In this document: one piece after another, positions 50,852-60,862 of the stretch
How the letters are laid out: each line of letters starts with the position of its first letter
Position numbering within the stretch: position 1 is the first letter of the stretch
NCBI GenBank assembly: GCA_964576515.1
Contig: CAZNUW010000001.1
Span: 558,001 to 622,000 of the forward strand
Direction: 5' to 3'
DNA: 64,000 nucleotides
Source: SHVO01 sp964576515
GTDB lineage: Bacteria; Pseudomonadota; Alphaproteobacteria; Rhodospirillales; Rhodospirillaceae
Notes under the pieces: generated by a model
Seen by the model: only the letters and a program-made list of their open reading frames with translations
What the model was told of the DNA's origin: nothing
The model's database searches: none
Made by a program: the position numbers and the translations under genes

Positions 50852-51865
50852 GTGAGTGCTTCCACGCCCTCAACGCGCGTCGACGCGACGCCCACAAGTT
50901 CGGCGGAAGAGACACAAAGGTTGCAAGCCGCCGCCGCGTGGCATGCCCGCATGGAGGGCGGCGCCGCGGCCGCCGAAGACTGGAGCACTTTCACCGAGTG
51001 GCTCGCGGACGCCCGCAACCGCACGGCGTTCGACGCCGTGGACGCCGCGGCGAACGAAGCCGTCGAGATCCTATCCCTCAATCGCGAACTCGCGGTCACG
51101 ACGTCTCCACCGCCAGGCCTCATGCGGGCGTTCTCCACACGCGCGTTCCTGGGCATGGCCGGCATCGCGGCCGCGGTCCTGATCGCGGTCGCCGCACGTC
51201 CGGATCTGTTCAAGCCGACAACGCCGGACCTCATTGCGACGGCCGCGGGCGAACGGCGCGACGTCACATTGGCCGACGGATCCACGGTCCATCTCAACAC
51301 GAACACCACGCTCGCGGTCGCGATGAACGCAACAGCCCGCACGGTGCGATTGGAGCGGGGCGAAGCGTTGTTCGATGTCGTGCCGGACACGGCGCATCCA
51401 TTCCATGTCGCCGTCGGCGATCGCACGGTGCGCGTAGTCGGAACCGCGTTCAACGTCCTGCGTCACGAAGGGCGGATCGCCGTGACCGTGGCGCACGGCA
51501 ATGTCGATGTCGCGGGCGGCGACGCGAACGACGCCGTACGTCTTGCCCCCGGTGATCAATACGCGGCGCGGGAAGGCGCGCAGACCTACACCATCGCCAA
51601 GACAGATCCCGCCGTCGTCACCGCCTGGCGGGACGGACGGGTGGTTTTCATGGACACGCCCCTCTCGGACGTCGCCTCGGAGCTGTCGCGCTATTATGCG
51701 CGTCCGGTTGTGATCCAGGATCCCGCCGTTGCGGTGCTGCGGTTCTCGGGCATCCTCAAGATCGAAGAACAGATGGCCACCGTGCGGCGTCTGGAAGCCT
51801 TTCTTCCCATTACTGTTAAGCAAAGTGGGGATGAGGTAACATTGGAACAAGGTACCTCGCGATGA
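50852..51865 (+). CDS. fecR: FecR-type anti-sigma / iron-signal transduction protein
   Basis: The 337-residue protein starts at GTG 50852 after AAGAGG. It has a cytoplasmic N-domain (AAAWHARMEGGAAAAEDWSTFTEWL), one membrane segment (FLGMAGIAAAVLIAVAA, about 98-114) and a periplasmic FecR domain: GERRDVTLADGSTVHLNTNT, RLERGEALFDVVPD and VVGTAFNVLRH. The last 80 residues resemble the C-terminal STN-interacting domain (MDTPLSDVASELSRYY). It relays receptor occupancy to the FecI-like sigma factor. Confidence 0.92.
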   Translation: MSASTPSTRVDATPTSSAEETQRLQAAAAWHARMEGGAAAAEDWSTFTEWLADARNRTAFDAVDAAANEAVEILSLNRELAVTTSPPPGLMRAFSTRAFLGMAGIAAAVLIAVAARPDLFKPTTPDLIATAAGERRDVTLADGSTVHLNTNTTLAVAMNATARTVRLERGEALFDVVPDTAHPFHVAVGDRTVRVVGTAFNVLRHEGRIAVTVAHGNVDVAGGDANDAVRLAPGDQYAAREGAQTYTIAKTDPAVVTAWRDGRVVFMDTPLSDVASELSRYYARPVVIQDPAVAVLRFSGILKIEEQMATVRRLEAFLPITVKQSGDEVTLEQGTSR

Positions 51866-51886
51866 GGGGCTTGCAACGCAGGGGGA

Positions 51887-54340
51887 GTGTTGCGCCCATT
51901 GAGACACATCTTGCCGCAGCCGTGGCCTGCCCGCCTTTGCGCGCGCGCGCTCGTCGTCGCATGCCTACTGAGTCTATCCTTTCCGGTTCGTAGCGCGTTC
52001 GCGGCCGAAGACCGCAAGGCGTTCGATATCCCCGCCCAGGCGTTGAACAGCGCCCTGGTTTCCCTCGCGGCACAAGCCGACATCTCCATCGGTCTCACGG
52101 GCGTATCGCTCACCAGCCAGGTGAGCGCGCCAGTCTCCGGTTTGCGCACCGTCGGACAAGCGTTGGAAGGCCTGCTGGCCGGGACCGATCTTGCGTTCGA
52201 GATGGTCGGCCCCGGGACGTGGCGCATTTTCCCGCGGCCGGTGACGCAAAGCGTCCGCCGCGAAGCTCCGACCGTTCCGCTGGTCCTGCCGCCGCTGGAA
52301 GAAATCACCATCACGGCGATCAAACGGCTGATGGCGCTTCAAACCGCGTCCCTGTCCGTCGCGGCCGTCACCGGCGGCACGTTCTCCGACTACGGGGTAC
52401 GCTCGACGTCCGAGATGACTTCGTTCGTGGCGGGCCTGGCGGCGACCAACCAGGGGCCCGGCCGCAACAAGTTCGTCATCCGCGGCATGTCGGACGGGCC
52501 TTTCATCGGCAACACCCAATCGACCGTCGGTTTGTATGTCGACGAAACGCGCGCCGTCTTCAATGCGCCCTCGCCCAGCCTTCAACTGTACGACGTCGAC
52601 CGCGTAGAGGTCCTCCGCGGCCCACAGGGGACATTGTACGGCGCCGGTTCGATCGGCGGCCTCGTACGGATCATTACGCGCCAACCGGCGCTCGGAAAAT
52701 TCGAGGCGCGCGTCAGTGCGGAAGGAAGCCTGACGGACAGCGCGAAAATGTCGCACGCGACGGAGGCCATGATCAATCTGCCGCTGGCGGGCGACAGGCT
52801 CGCGTGGCGCACCGTGGCTTATCAACGCAGCGACTCCGGCTACATCGATGAGGTTCGCCTTGGATCGGCGGGCGTCAACCGCAACGTGACGGCGGGCGGC
52901 CGCTCGACGGTGAAATTGGCGCTGGGGCACGACTGGACCTTAAGCACGGGCGCGCTCTATCAGTCGATTCACGCGCACGACACGCAGTATTACGACAGCC
53001 TACGGCCAGCTTTCGCGCGCGCCAATTACGTACGCGAGCCCAGCGAAAACGAAATCCTGATCGTCAACGCGACCGCCGAAGGAGACCTCGGCTGGGCGAC
53101 GCTCGTCTCCACGACCGCGTGGATTCACCATCGCGTGAACGCGGTGTTCGATGCGTCGCTGGCGCTGCCTGCCCTGATCCGCCAGCCGGTTGAACCGGCC
53201 GCGTTTTCGCAGTCGAATCTCTATCGCACCGTCAACCATGAAACCCGGCTGGCGTCCGCGGCCACGGCCCGCTGGACCTGGATCGGCGGCATTTTCTTCT
53301 CGCATCGTTACGATCAATCGACCGCCAAAATCGCACGCGTCACGCCGTCGCCGCCGGACGCCTTCTACGTCAAGAACCGCTTCGACTACGGCACCGAGGC
53401 CGCGGCGTTCAGCGAGGTCGCGTATCGCCTGACACCGCGCTTGCGCGCGGGGATCGGCGTGCGCGCCTACTACGGCGACGTCAAGGTCGAGGCGAACAAC
53501 ACGCAGCTCATCGAGGACGGCCCACCCACCGCGCTGGGCCGCAACGAGAAGACCGGCGTCACGCCGAAAGCCGAAATCTCCTACCAACTCGGCCAGAATC
53601 ACTTCTTTTACGCCCAAGGCACGCAAGGGTTCCGCTTGGGTGGCGTCAACATCGCCAGCCGGATCTCCGCACCGCCGCCGGGCGGGCGGCCCGTCACAGT
53701 CTCGAATTTCGATTCCGACCGGCTGTGGAACATCGAGGTCGGGACGAAATCGAGCTTCCTGGAACAGCGGCTCAATATGAACGTGACGCTGTTCTATTCG
53801 TTCTGGAACGACATGCAGGCCGACCTGATCCGGCCCAACGGCTTGTCGTTCACCTCCAACCTGGGAGACGGCCGCAACAAGGGCGTCGAGTTGGAAACGA
53901 TCTTCGCCCCGACGGACGGCGTGCGTTTGCTCGCCAATCTCTCCTGGAACAATCCGACCGTGCCGTCGACCGGAATGGCGGGGGCCGTGACCAACCGCCT
54001 GCCCGGCGCGCCGAAATTCGCGAGCGCCTTCGCCGCCCAGTACCAGCGGCCGTTGGGGCAGGGCTACACCGGGTTCATCAACGTCAAGACCGAGGTGATC
54101 GGCAAGGCGCAACTGGCCATCGGAACATTGCCGATGTCGAGCATCCCTGCCTATTCGACAACCAATCTGCGTCTTGGTGTTTATAATAACCACTGGCGGC
54201 TGGCGGGCTACGTGATCAACCTCACCAACACGAAATCGAGCACGTATGCGTTCGGGAATCCGTTTTCGCTGGGACGCTTCCGCCAGGCGATCCCGGCACG
54301 GCCATTGACCGTCGGCGTTGCGGTGAGCTGGACGCGTTAG
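51887..54340 (+). CDS. TonB-dependent receptor with N-terminal signalling (STN) domain
   Basis: The 817-residue protein starts at GTG 51887. A signal peptide (to about residue 40, SAFAAE) precedes an STN domain: FDIPAQALNSALVSLAAQADISI and VGQALEGLLAGTDLAFEMV. A TonB-box-like segment LEEITITA, the plug (VDRVEVLRGPQGTLYGAGSIGGLV) and a barrel ending VAVSWTR follow. The STN domain signals to FecR. Substrate is unknown, most likely an iron complex. Confidence 0.92.
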   Translation: MLRPLRHILPQPWPARLCARALVVACLLSLSFPVRSAFAAEDRKAFDIPAQALNSALVSLAAQADISIGLTGVSLTSQVSAPVSGLRTVGQALEGLLAGTDLAFEMVGPGTWRIFPRPVTQSVRREAPTVPLVLPPLEEITITAIKRLMALQTASLSVAAVTGGTFSDYGVRSTSEMTSFVAGLAATNQGPGRNKFVIRGMSDGPFIGNTQSTVGLYVDETRAVFNAPSPSLQLYDVDRVEVLRGPQGTLYGAGSIGGLVRIITRQPALGKFEARVSAEGSLTDSAKMSHATEAMINLPLAGDRLAWRTVAYQRSDSGYIDEVRLGSAGVNRNVTAGGRSTVKLALGHDWTLSTGALYQSIHAHDTQYYDSLRPAFARANYVREPSENEILIVNATAEGDLGWATLVSTTAWIHHRVNAVFDASLALPALIRQPVEPAAFSQSNLYRTVNHETRLASAATARWTWIGGIFFSHRYDQSTAKIARVTPSPPDAFYVKNRFDYGTEAAAFSEVAYRLTPRLRAGIGVRAYYGDVKVEANNTQLIEDGPPTALGRNEKTGVTPKAEISYQLGQNHFFYAQGTQGFRLGGVNIASRISAPPPGGRPVTVSNFDSDRLWNIEVGTKSSFLEQRLNMNVTLFYSFWNDMQADLIRPNGLSFTSNLGDGRNKGVELETIFAPTDGVRLLANLSWNNPTVPSTGMAGAVTNRLPGAPKFASAFAAQYQRPLGQGYTGFINVKTEVIGKAQLAIGTLPMSSIPAYSTTNLRLGVYNNHWRLAGYVINLTNTKSSTYAFGNPFSLGRFRQAIPARPLTVGVAVSWTR

Positions 54341-54360
54341 AACCCGCGTAACGCGCTCAT

Positions 54361-57300
54361 CTAATTGATGGCGCTCAAGGGCTTCTCGCCGATCATGTCC
54401 TCATATTCGATCATGAAGGACTTGAACTGTTCGGCCTGTTCGATCTGCTGACGGACGGAGGTAACATCCATCACGCCGCGTTCGCGCGGTGTGGTGATGA
54501 GCGCGAACGCATCGCGGTATGGTGTATCCGACATCGGCACCGTGTAACGCTGGCGAACGCGGACCAAGGTGCGCTCGTCACCGGCAAGGGTCAAAGCGGT
54601 GGCCCAGTCAAGCACGATGCGGGCGTTCTGATCGCTCAGGGAGTTGCCTTCCGGTTCCGGCGCGAGTTCCGACAGCGCGGCGGCGGCATTCGCCCATTGT
54701 TGCGCGCGCCAATAAATCTCGGCGCGCAGTTGTTTGGTCTCCGGCGTCGTATCGGTCCCGAGCAGCAACACGGCTTCCTCGACCTTGTTCAGGTCGGTCA
54801 ACGCGCGCGCCTCCAGGCGGCGGCGTTGGGCGTTGAGCTCGCGGCCGGCTTCCGTGGTCTGCGTATCGTTCAACACGTCGAGCGCCTTTTGAGGCTGCTC
54901 GTCCAGGAGATAGATCAGCGCCAAACGCGATCCGATGCGCGCCCGATCGACCCCGGTGACGCGGAATTGCACCTGACGCTCCAAAAGCAAGGCGGCTTGC
55001 GCCAGGAGATCGACCGATACCAGGCGATCGGCCAGCTTGCGGATCATCTCGTCCCCCTTCTCGCCGGGCGGCACGAGGGAGCGGAATTCCTCAAAGAGCG
55101 CGATGGAGGTGACGGGGGACAACTTGTCCGCCTCGCCGTCCAGATAAAGTTTCTCGAAAATGCCGGTCATCTTGGCGGCGGCTTCGTCGACGCGAGCGTC
55201 ATCCGTGAAATATGACGTCGTGATCTTGAGCGTGCGCAGCGCGGTCCCGAAATCCTTCTCCTCGGCGTAGAGGTCCGCGAGGCGCAGCAGCATCTCCAGT
55301 TCAGTGTGATCGCCGCGCCAGCGGTAACGGAGCTGCTCCAACCCGTCGATCAGTTGCGCGGTCGAAACGGTACCGAGTTTGTGTTCGAGTTCCAGCCGCG
55401 CGCGCTGACCCAGCACACTGTACATCAAGGACTGGCTGTCCTCGGCCTTGCGATACTGTTGCAGTGCGACCTGAAGTTCGCCGATCTTCTCGTTGAGCTT
55501 GCCGTCCATATAATCGATGGCGGCAAGTTCGTTCACCGAAGGCGTCTCCTTGCGCACCATGTCGAGGAAACCTTGCGCGCCGAAATCGTCGCCGGCGGCG
55601 ATGGTGGCTTCCACACCCATAAGCGCGAGCGGGATTTTCACGCGCCGCGGATAGGCCCGGATGAGCGAGCCCGTCTGGATCATCGTCTCGGCCTGCGCCT
55701 CAGGGTCGCTGAGCTGCGAACGCGACGCGGCGAGCCAATAGCGCGCATCATCCTCGTTGGCGAGCGTGAAGTGGTTGAAGTCCTCGGCGGCTTCCTGATA
55801 ACGCCGCATCATGAAGAGCGCCGCACCGCGCAAAGCGCGGAACTGGGCGGTATTCTCGATCTCTTCGTCGTTGGCGACCATCACCCGCAGAATGCCAAGC
55901 ACTTCGGGATAGAACCCGTTCACGAATTCAAAGCGCGCGAGACGCAGGCGCGCCTGCTGGCGGGTATCGGGCCGCTCGTCGCCCAATGCGTACTGAAGCG
56001 CCTGTTTATTACGCACATAGTCGTCGGCGCGACCGATCTGCCAATCGGCGATGTTGAGCAGACGCTGCATGTTCTCGTCGCCGCCCAGCGCGCCGGCAAC
56101 CTGCGTGAGATCGCGCGAGAGCGCCATGCCCCCGTCCACGTCGATATCGATACCGGTGCGCGACGCTTGCGCGCGTACGCCGTCGCTCTTGGGCACCACG
56201 ACGACGCCTTGCGCCGTCGCAAGCAAATCCGCGTCGGTGAAGGTGCGCTCCGGATAGATCCCGTAACTGAGTGGGATGACCGGAACGATCAGAAGGTAGT
56301 CGCCCACCTCCGGGTCTTCCACGGCGACCGTACGGCCCGCTTCCGTAATCGGAAGGAACAAGTTGGCTTGAGGACGGTCGAGTTGCGCGTTGACCTCGAT
56401 CGCCTGGGTCGGCCGGAGCGGCAGCGCCCTGAAATCAAGCACCCAGTCCAGGCCGTCGCGGCGGGTCGTGGGGTTGATGTCGGGCCGGGTCACCATGCGC
56501 AAGATGGTGTTGTTGCGGTAGGGAAGCTGTTCGACGAACGTGATGTAAGGAGCGCCGGTCTTGGCAAGCGCGGCGACATCGACCTGCTGGTAGCGGTCGA
56601 AGACAACCCAGAGGAATTCGGCGCGGCGGAACACGGCCGCGGCCGAGGGTTCCGTCCAGGGAATGGTGAGGCTGACTTCCGCCGGACGCGAGGTCAGCGG
56701 ATCGACGCGGTTACCGGCGGCAGCGCGGGTGATGCGTCGGCCCGTGGCGTCGACTTCCGTGGTGGCGGCGATCTGGCCGGTCAGTGCGGCGGCGGCCTGT
56801 TGCGAACCTTGCAAGGGACGCGGCCCCGCCGGGGCTGGTTTCGCCTTGGCGGTCGTTGCGTCGGGCGCGGGCTTGGCCGCCTCGGGTTTCGCGGCCGTCG
56901 GCGCGGGCGCGGCCGGTTTCGCGGCGGCCTGTTGTGACGCGATCTGCTGCGAAGCGGGGGCATTCGTCAGGTCGATGGCGATGGTGTTGCCGGCGGCCAG
57001 ATCGTTGACCGCAAGCGCGGCGGCGTGCGGAATCACAACGACCGTCTGACCGCTTTCGGTGCTCACGGTCGCGCCGCGATTGGCGGCGGGCAAACGCTGA
57101 TTGAGGCTCGCGATATTGATCGTGCCGGTTCCACGGAAGACGACCGCGACGCTCTCGCCACGGCGCTCGACCGTATAAGCGGGACGCTGCGGCCAGTCGA
57201 AAGCCACGCGGAAATACGCCGGATGCTGGCCCGTACGCACAACAACGTTGCCCGCGGCCACAGGCGCGGTGGGCTTCGCGGCCGCCGGCTTGGCCTTCGC

Positions 57301-57654
57301 CGTCGTTTGGCTCGGCGGCAGGACGAGATCGACCACCACGGCCGATCCGACCGTAAAGGTCCGCATGGTGACGTTAGGACGCAATGGGAACACGATGGTC
57401 CGCTGATCGGGACTGACGCGCGGCGCATTCACATACGCCGCAAGTTCCTTCGCCGCACCGGCGACATTCCCGCTCACAGCGCGCTCAAACTGCACGACGA
57501 GATTTCCATCGACCACGTCGGCCGAATAACGGACCGGCTGATCCCATTCAAAGACGACGCGGCCATAACCTTCACGCGGCGCCGAACGGACGGCGTCGGC
57601 GAGCGCGGGCGCCGCCGAAAAAAGTGCGAACGCAAGGATGACGCTTCTCATCAT
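54361..57654 (-). CDS. Large periplasmic AMIN/TPR-type protein in a motility cluster
   Basis: I start at ATG 57654, which overlaps the preceding stop (ATGA) and is followed by a signal peptide (MMRSVILAFALFSAAPALADA). The 1097-residue protein has two AMIN-like beta segments near the N-terminus (GRVVFEWDQPVRYSADVVDG, FRVAFDWPQRPAYTVERRG), an Ala/Pro-rich linker (about 235-290), and a long helical half with tetratricopeptide-like repeats. It is last in an operon-like run with two MotB-like proteins. A structural or assembly role at the motor is likely but unproven. Confidence 0.75.
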   Translation of the reverse strand: MMRSVILAFALFSAAPALADAVRSAPREGYGRVVFEWDQPVRYSADVVDGNLVVQFERAVSGNVAGAAKELAAYVNAPRVSPDQRTIVFPLRPNVTMRTFTVGSAVVVDLVLPPSQTTAKAKPAAAKPTAPVAAGNVVVRTGQHPAYFRVAFDWPQRPAYTVERRGESVAVVFRGTGTINIASLNQRLPAANRGATVSTESGQTVVVIPHAAALAVNDLAAGNTIAIDLTNAPASQQIASQQAAAKPAAPAPTAAKPEAAKPAPDATTAKAKPAPAGPRPLQGSQQAAAALTGQIAATTEVDATGRRITRAAAGNRVDPLTSRPAEVSLTIPWTEPSAAAVFRRAEFLWVVFDRYQQVDVAALAKTGAPYITFVEQLPYRNNTILRMVTRPDINPTTRRDGLDWVLDFRALPLRPTQAIEVNAQLDRPQANLFLPITEAGRTVAVEDPEVGDYLLIVPVIPLSYGIYPERTFTDADLLATAQGVVVVPKSDGVRAQASRTGIDIDVDGGMALSRDLTQVAGALGGDENMQRLLNIADWQIGRADDYVRNKQALQYALGDERPDTRQQARLRLARFEFVNGFYPEVLGILRVMVANDEEIENTAQFRALRGAALFMMRRYQEAAEDFNHFTLANEDDARYWLAASRSQLSDPEAQAETMIQTGSLIRAYPRRVKIPLALMGVEATIAAGDDFGAQGFLDMVRKETPSVNELAAIDYMDGKLNEKIGELQVALQQYRKAEDSQSLMYSVLGQRARLELEHKLGTVSTAQLIDGLEQLRYRWRGDHTELEMLLRLADLYAEEKDFGTALRTLKITTSYFTDDARVDEAAAKMTGIFEKLYLDGEADKLSPVTSIALFEEFRSLVPPGEKGDEMIRKLADRLVSVDLLAQAALLLERQVQFRVTGVDRARIGSRLALIYLLDEQPQKALDVLNDTQTTEAGRELNAQRRRLEARALTDLNKVEEAVLLLGTDTTPETKQLRAEIYWRAQQWANAAAALSELAPEPEGNSLSDQNARIVLDWATALTLAGDERTLVRVRQRYTVPMSDTPYRDAFALITTPRERGVMDVTSVRQQIEQAEQFKSFMIEYEDMIGEKPLSAIN

Positions 57655-58346
57655 GACGCGGGTTGCTCCGGCATGATGAGGATCTGGATCTGGTCGTCGT
57701 TTGCGGAAACCGCGTTGCGTCCGAGGACGGTGATTTCCTTGTCGTACCCAGCGGCGGCGATCGCATCGGCAGCCGCATTGGCGCGCGCGATGGCCAGACG
57801 CCACGCGTCCGCGTCTCCTTGAGGTCCAGGCGCGGCCTGGCCCACGATGGCAATGCGGTTATGCAAATTGCTCAAAACACCGCCCAAATCAAAAACACGC
57901 TGGCGCGCTTGCGCCGAAAGCTCGCCGGCCCCCGCGCCGAACAGCGTGCCGCCCGGCCAGGAGAGAATAAGGTATTGCGGCGTCGCGCGGAACCGAACAT
58001 CCGCGAGGCTGGCCTGTTTGGCGAAGGCCGGGCGCAGCACCGCCTCCAGATAGCTGAGGTTGTCCCCGGGCACCGCCGCCACTTCCGGGAGGCGCGGCGC
58101 GGCGTCGTCGGGAAGCCCTCCGCTGAACGCTTCGCCGTAAGAGCGCGCGAGCGGCATGAACCGCACCATGTCGATCTTTGAAAGCGAGAAGATCAGCACG
58201 AAGAACGTCAAAAGGATCGTCATCAAATCGACAATGGTGACGAGCCAGGGGCGCGCGGGACCTGAGTCCCGCTCGGTCCGCGGCGCGTTGGGACGCGCAC
58301 CCAGCGCCGGTAAATGGGAGGTGAGAGGAGAAAGAGGCGCGCTCAT
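57651..58346 (-). CDS. MotB-like membrane protein (OmpA-family C-terminus)
   Basis: I start at ATG 58346 overlapping the previous stop. The 231-residue protein has one membrane helix (PWLVTIVDLMTILLTFFVLIFSLSK) with an Asp at its N-terminal side as in MotB, and a C-terminal OmpA-like region with RIAIVGQAAPGPQGDADAWRLAIARANAAAD. No MotA is adjacent. Stop overlaps the AMIN/TPR gene. Confidence 0.75.
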   Translation of the reverse strand: MSAPLSPLTSHLPALGARPNAPRTERDSGPARPWLVTIVDLMTILLTFFVLIFSLSKIDMVRFMPLARSYGEAFSGGLPDDAAPRLPEVAAVPGDNLSYLEAVLRPAFAKQASLADVRFRATPQYLILSWPGGTLFGAGAGELSAQARQRVFDLGGVLSNLHNRIAIVGQAAPGPQGDADAWRLAIARANAAADAIAAAGYDKEITVLGRNAVSANDDQIQILIMPEQPAS

Positions 58347-59119
58347 TGTTCGCCCCACGCAAGGCGCTGGACGGCGTCGGCATTGTCGTCGAGCAGAAGG
58401 AAGCTGAAACGCAGAAGCGACTCACCGCTCTGTTGACCACCGACAGGCTTCAGGATGCCGACGGAAAGCGCCGACGGCGCCAGGCCATGCGCGATGAGGC
58501 GTTCCGCCAAAAGCGCGACGTCGGTTTCCGCATGCGAGGCGCGCAGCGCGAGTTCGGTGTGGTAGCCGCGCACACCCGTATCCACAACGCTCGCGATCCC
58601 CGCGAGGATCGCGTCGCCCTCGGCGACATAGGCGGGACTTGCGAAAAGCGCGAAAGGCACTTCGATATCCACACGGTCGTTGCCGATGCGCTCGACCGTG
58701 CGCCACGTGTCCTGCGCGGCGATGACGGGCGCGAACACTTGCGCGACGGACGCGCGCAAGAGATCGACCGCGCGACGGCGCTCTTCTTCCAGAAGGCGCG
58801 CCTGGGCGTCGACGCTCATGTTGTTGCCCGTGCCCTGCGCCGACGACATGTCCGGCGCAACGATGGTGGAACGCGTTTCGGCGGCAATCGAGGTCATCAC
58901 GGCGAAGAACGCCATCAGCAGGAAATTCAGCGCAAGCAACGTGATCAGGACGCGGTCGCGATTGTTCTCGCTCCGCGCGGCGTCGCTCTGCATACCCGGA
59001 AGATCCGAATACGCTTCGTAGAGTGTCTCCCGCGCTTTTGGATAAACGCCGCTCAAAACCGACTTCCCCGTCCCGTGGTCCGCAGGCGCGGAAGGCACAC
59101 GCCTCCGCACGCAAAACAC
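58343..59119 (-). CDS. MotB-like membrane protein with OmpA-like C-terminus (second)
   Basis: The protein of up to 258 residues has a single membrane helix (RVLITLLALNFLLMAFFAVMTS) and a periplasmic domain with VERIGNDRVDIEVPFALFAS and a C-terminal OmpA-like segment GYHTELALRASHAETDVALLAERLIAHG. The start is uncertain: ATG 58993 (MQSDAARSEN) is more plausible than 59119. It overlaps the next gene by 4 bp, so the two MotB-like proteins may form a heteromeric complex. Confidence 0.65.
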   Translation of the reverse strand: MFCVRRRVPSAPADHGTGKSVLSGVYPKARETLYEAYSDLPGMQSDAARSENNRDRVLITLLALNFLLMAFFAVMTSIAAETRSTIVAPDMSSAQGTGNNMSVDAQARLLEEERRRAVDLLRASVAQVFAPVIAAQDTWRTVERIGNDRVDIEVPFALFASPAYVAEGDAILAGIASVVDTGVRGYHTELALRASHAETDVALLAERLIAHGLAPSALSVGILKPVGGQQSGESLLRFSFLLLDDNADAVQRLAWGEQ

Positions 59120-59189
59120 ACGTGTTTTCAGAAGCCTATGCGGGAAAGGTGAAGGAGGGGTTAAGCCCCGTTAAGGGGGCTTTCGCCGG

Positions 59190-60056
59190 TTAATTCACGC
59201 CGGGCGCGCGGGCCGCGGCGGGCGTCGCCGTCATCGGCGCGGCGTCCGCCGAGCTGATCTGCCTGCGGGCGGTCAATTCTTCCGTGAGGGCCACGGCGCG
59301 GCGCGAGTCCATGGCGGCGAGGATCGGCGCGACCTTCGCATCCTTCATCTTCTGGACCACGTCCACCAGGATGGGCATTTCAAGGGTATCGAAGATGCGC
59401 GCGGCGTCCTTGGGCTTCATGACGCTGTAAACCCGCACGAGCTGATCGATTTCTTCCTGCTTCTGGGCGTCGTACTGCTTCAGAAGGCCTTGGATGTTCT
59501 TCTCCAGGTCCTGGAGCTGAGCGATCTTGCCGTCGATGCGCGCTTCGGCGGCCTTCAGTAGACCTTCTTTCTGCGTGGTTTCGCGTTCGCGACGCTCGAT
59601 GAATTCGCGGCGTTCGGCAAGGCGTTGCAGGGTGTCGATCTCAGCCTTCGTAAGGTTGGCGGGATCGAAATTGATCGGCAGTGGCGGACCGCCGGTGGCA
59701 TCCGCGGCGGCCCCTTCGGCGGGCGCAGCCGGCGCCTGTACGGCCGACGCTTGTGCGGCTGACGCCTGCGCGGCCGGCGCTTGAGCGGCAGGTGTTTGCG
59801 CGGCGGGCGCGTTCGGCGCGGCGGCCTGCGCCAAAGCGGCCGATTGCTCCATCACAAAGGCGACCAGACGGGTTTCGCCAGCGACCTCTTTCACAATGAC
59901 CTGAAGCTTGAAGCCCAGCATCCCCACGGCCGCGAGAATCAGGATCGGCAGCAGCCGCATGGACGGCGGCGCGCCAAAACGGCCCGCGATCGGCGCGTCG
60001 TCGCGCAACGAGCGCGGGCGCAGACGAGGCGGCATTTCGTAAGGGGTGTGTTGCAT
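59190..60056 (-). CDS. MotE-family protein
   Basis: The 288-residue protein has an N-terminal membrane helix (MRLLPILILAAVGMLGF), an Ala/Gln-rich low-complexity stretch of AAQA-type repeats (about 75-115), a coiled coil (ERREFIERRERETTQKEGLL) and a C-terminal MgtE-N-like domain: VYSVMKPKDAARIFDTLEMPILVDVVQKM. This is the MotE/FliG-like arrangement found in alphaproteobacterial flagellar loci. It lies 9 bp after the DUF6468-like gene. Confidence 0.78.
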   Translation of the reverse strand: MQHTPYEMPPRLRPRSLRDDAPIAGRFGAPPSMRLLPILILAAVGMLGFKLQVIVKEVAGETRLVAFVMEQSAALAQAAAPNAPAAQTPAAQAPAAQASAAQASAVQAPAAPAEGAAADATGGPPLPINFDPANLTKAEIDTLQRLAERREFIERRERETTQKEGLLKAAEARIDGKIAQLQDLEKNIQGLLKQYDAQKQEEIDQLVRVYSVMKPKDAARIFDTLEMPILVDVVQKMKDAKVAPILAAMDSRRAVALTEELTARRQISSADAAPMTATPAAARAPGVN

Positions 60057-60065
60057 CGCTGAATT

Positions 60066-60737
60066 TTACCGCGCGGACTGCAGGGCCTTCAAGAGTTCGC
60101 GCTCGGCTTCCGAACGCTCCTCTTCCAGGCTCTGTTCAGCGGTGGCGGGACGCTCGAACTGGCGCTCTAACGTCCTCTTCGGACGCGGGAATCCGGCGAC
60201 AGCCGCACCGGCCGGACCGGCAACGCGGGCCTCGGCGCGCGCCGCCCCCAAGGCCGAGCGCAGGTCGGCGGCGGTTTCTTCAAATCCGGCAACGGTATGC
60301 GCCAGGGTTCCGGCAGCCGGCGCGGCGGAGCGCGCGGGCGCATCGGCGTAGGTCGCGCGCGCGCCCGGCGCCGTCACCGGCTGGACCGGCGCGGCATGGG
60401 ACGCGACACCTTCGCTGCGGGCCACGCGCACGGCGCCTTCCAAGCGCCCGGCGAGTTCTTCCGCGCGTTCGATCATGAACGCGAGATCGTCGCGCAAGGT
60501 CTGGGCCTTCTCGACCCGGTCCTTGAGCGACAGGTTGGCTTCCGTGGTGGCCTTCTTGAGCTTCGGGATCCCCGCCTCAGCGCGCATGGTGGCTTCGTTG
60601 AAGCTGTTGACCACCTTCGACAATTCATCGCGCGACTTGCGCAGGGCGGTCAGGCGGCGGTTCAAGATCACGGCGTAAATGATGGTCGGGATGAGCAGCA
60701 GGATAACGACAATGTCGAGGATGGCGTCGGTCGTCAT
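60066..60737 (-). CDS. DUF6468-like flagellar-cluster protein
   Basis: The 223-residue protein has an N-terminal membrane helix (ILDIVVILLLIPTIIYAVIL) and a coiled coil (RDELSKVVNSFNEATMRAEAGIPKLKKATTEA), typical of DUF6468 proteins between fliM and motE in alphaproteobacteria. The ATG has GGGAG upstream. A Pro/Ala-rich tail contains RSAAPAAG. Function is unknown. Confidence 0.72.
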   Translation of the reverse strand: MTTDAILDIVVILLLIPTIIYAVILNRRLTALRKSRDELSKVVNSFNEATMRAEAGIPKLKKATTEANLSLKDRVEKAQTLRDDLAFMIERAEELAGRLEGAVRVARSEGVASHAAPVQPVTAPGARATYADAPARSAAPAAGTLAHTVAGFEETAADLRSALGAARAEARVAGPAGAAVAGFPRPKRTLERQFERPATAEQSLEEERSEAERELLKALQSAR

Positions 60738-60862
60738 GACTCTCTCCCGGAGGGGGTCTCTTATTATATCGGCTTCTCACCGGAATTTCTCATCCGGAGC
60801 CATAAAACTTCGTTAACCGGCCGGGTAATTTTTGCCGCCCGCCATGCCCGGAAAATGGGCGA

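Noticed and set aside
55306..56937. 543-codon plus-strand ORF
   Set aside because: Antisense shadow of the AMIN/TPR gene, Arg/Gly/His-rich composition without domains.
59700..59810. Short tandem GCG-type repeats resembling a CRISPR or satellite
   Set aside because: They encode the Ala/Gln-rich linker of the MotE-family protein; no spacers.
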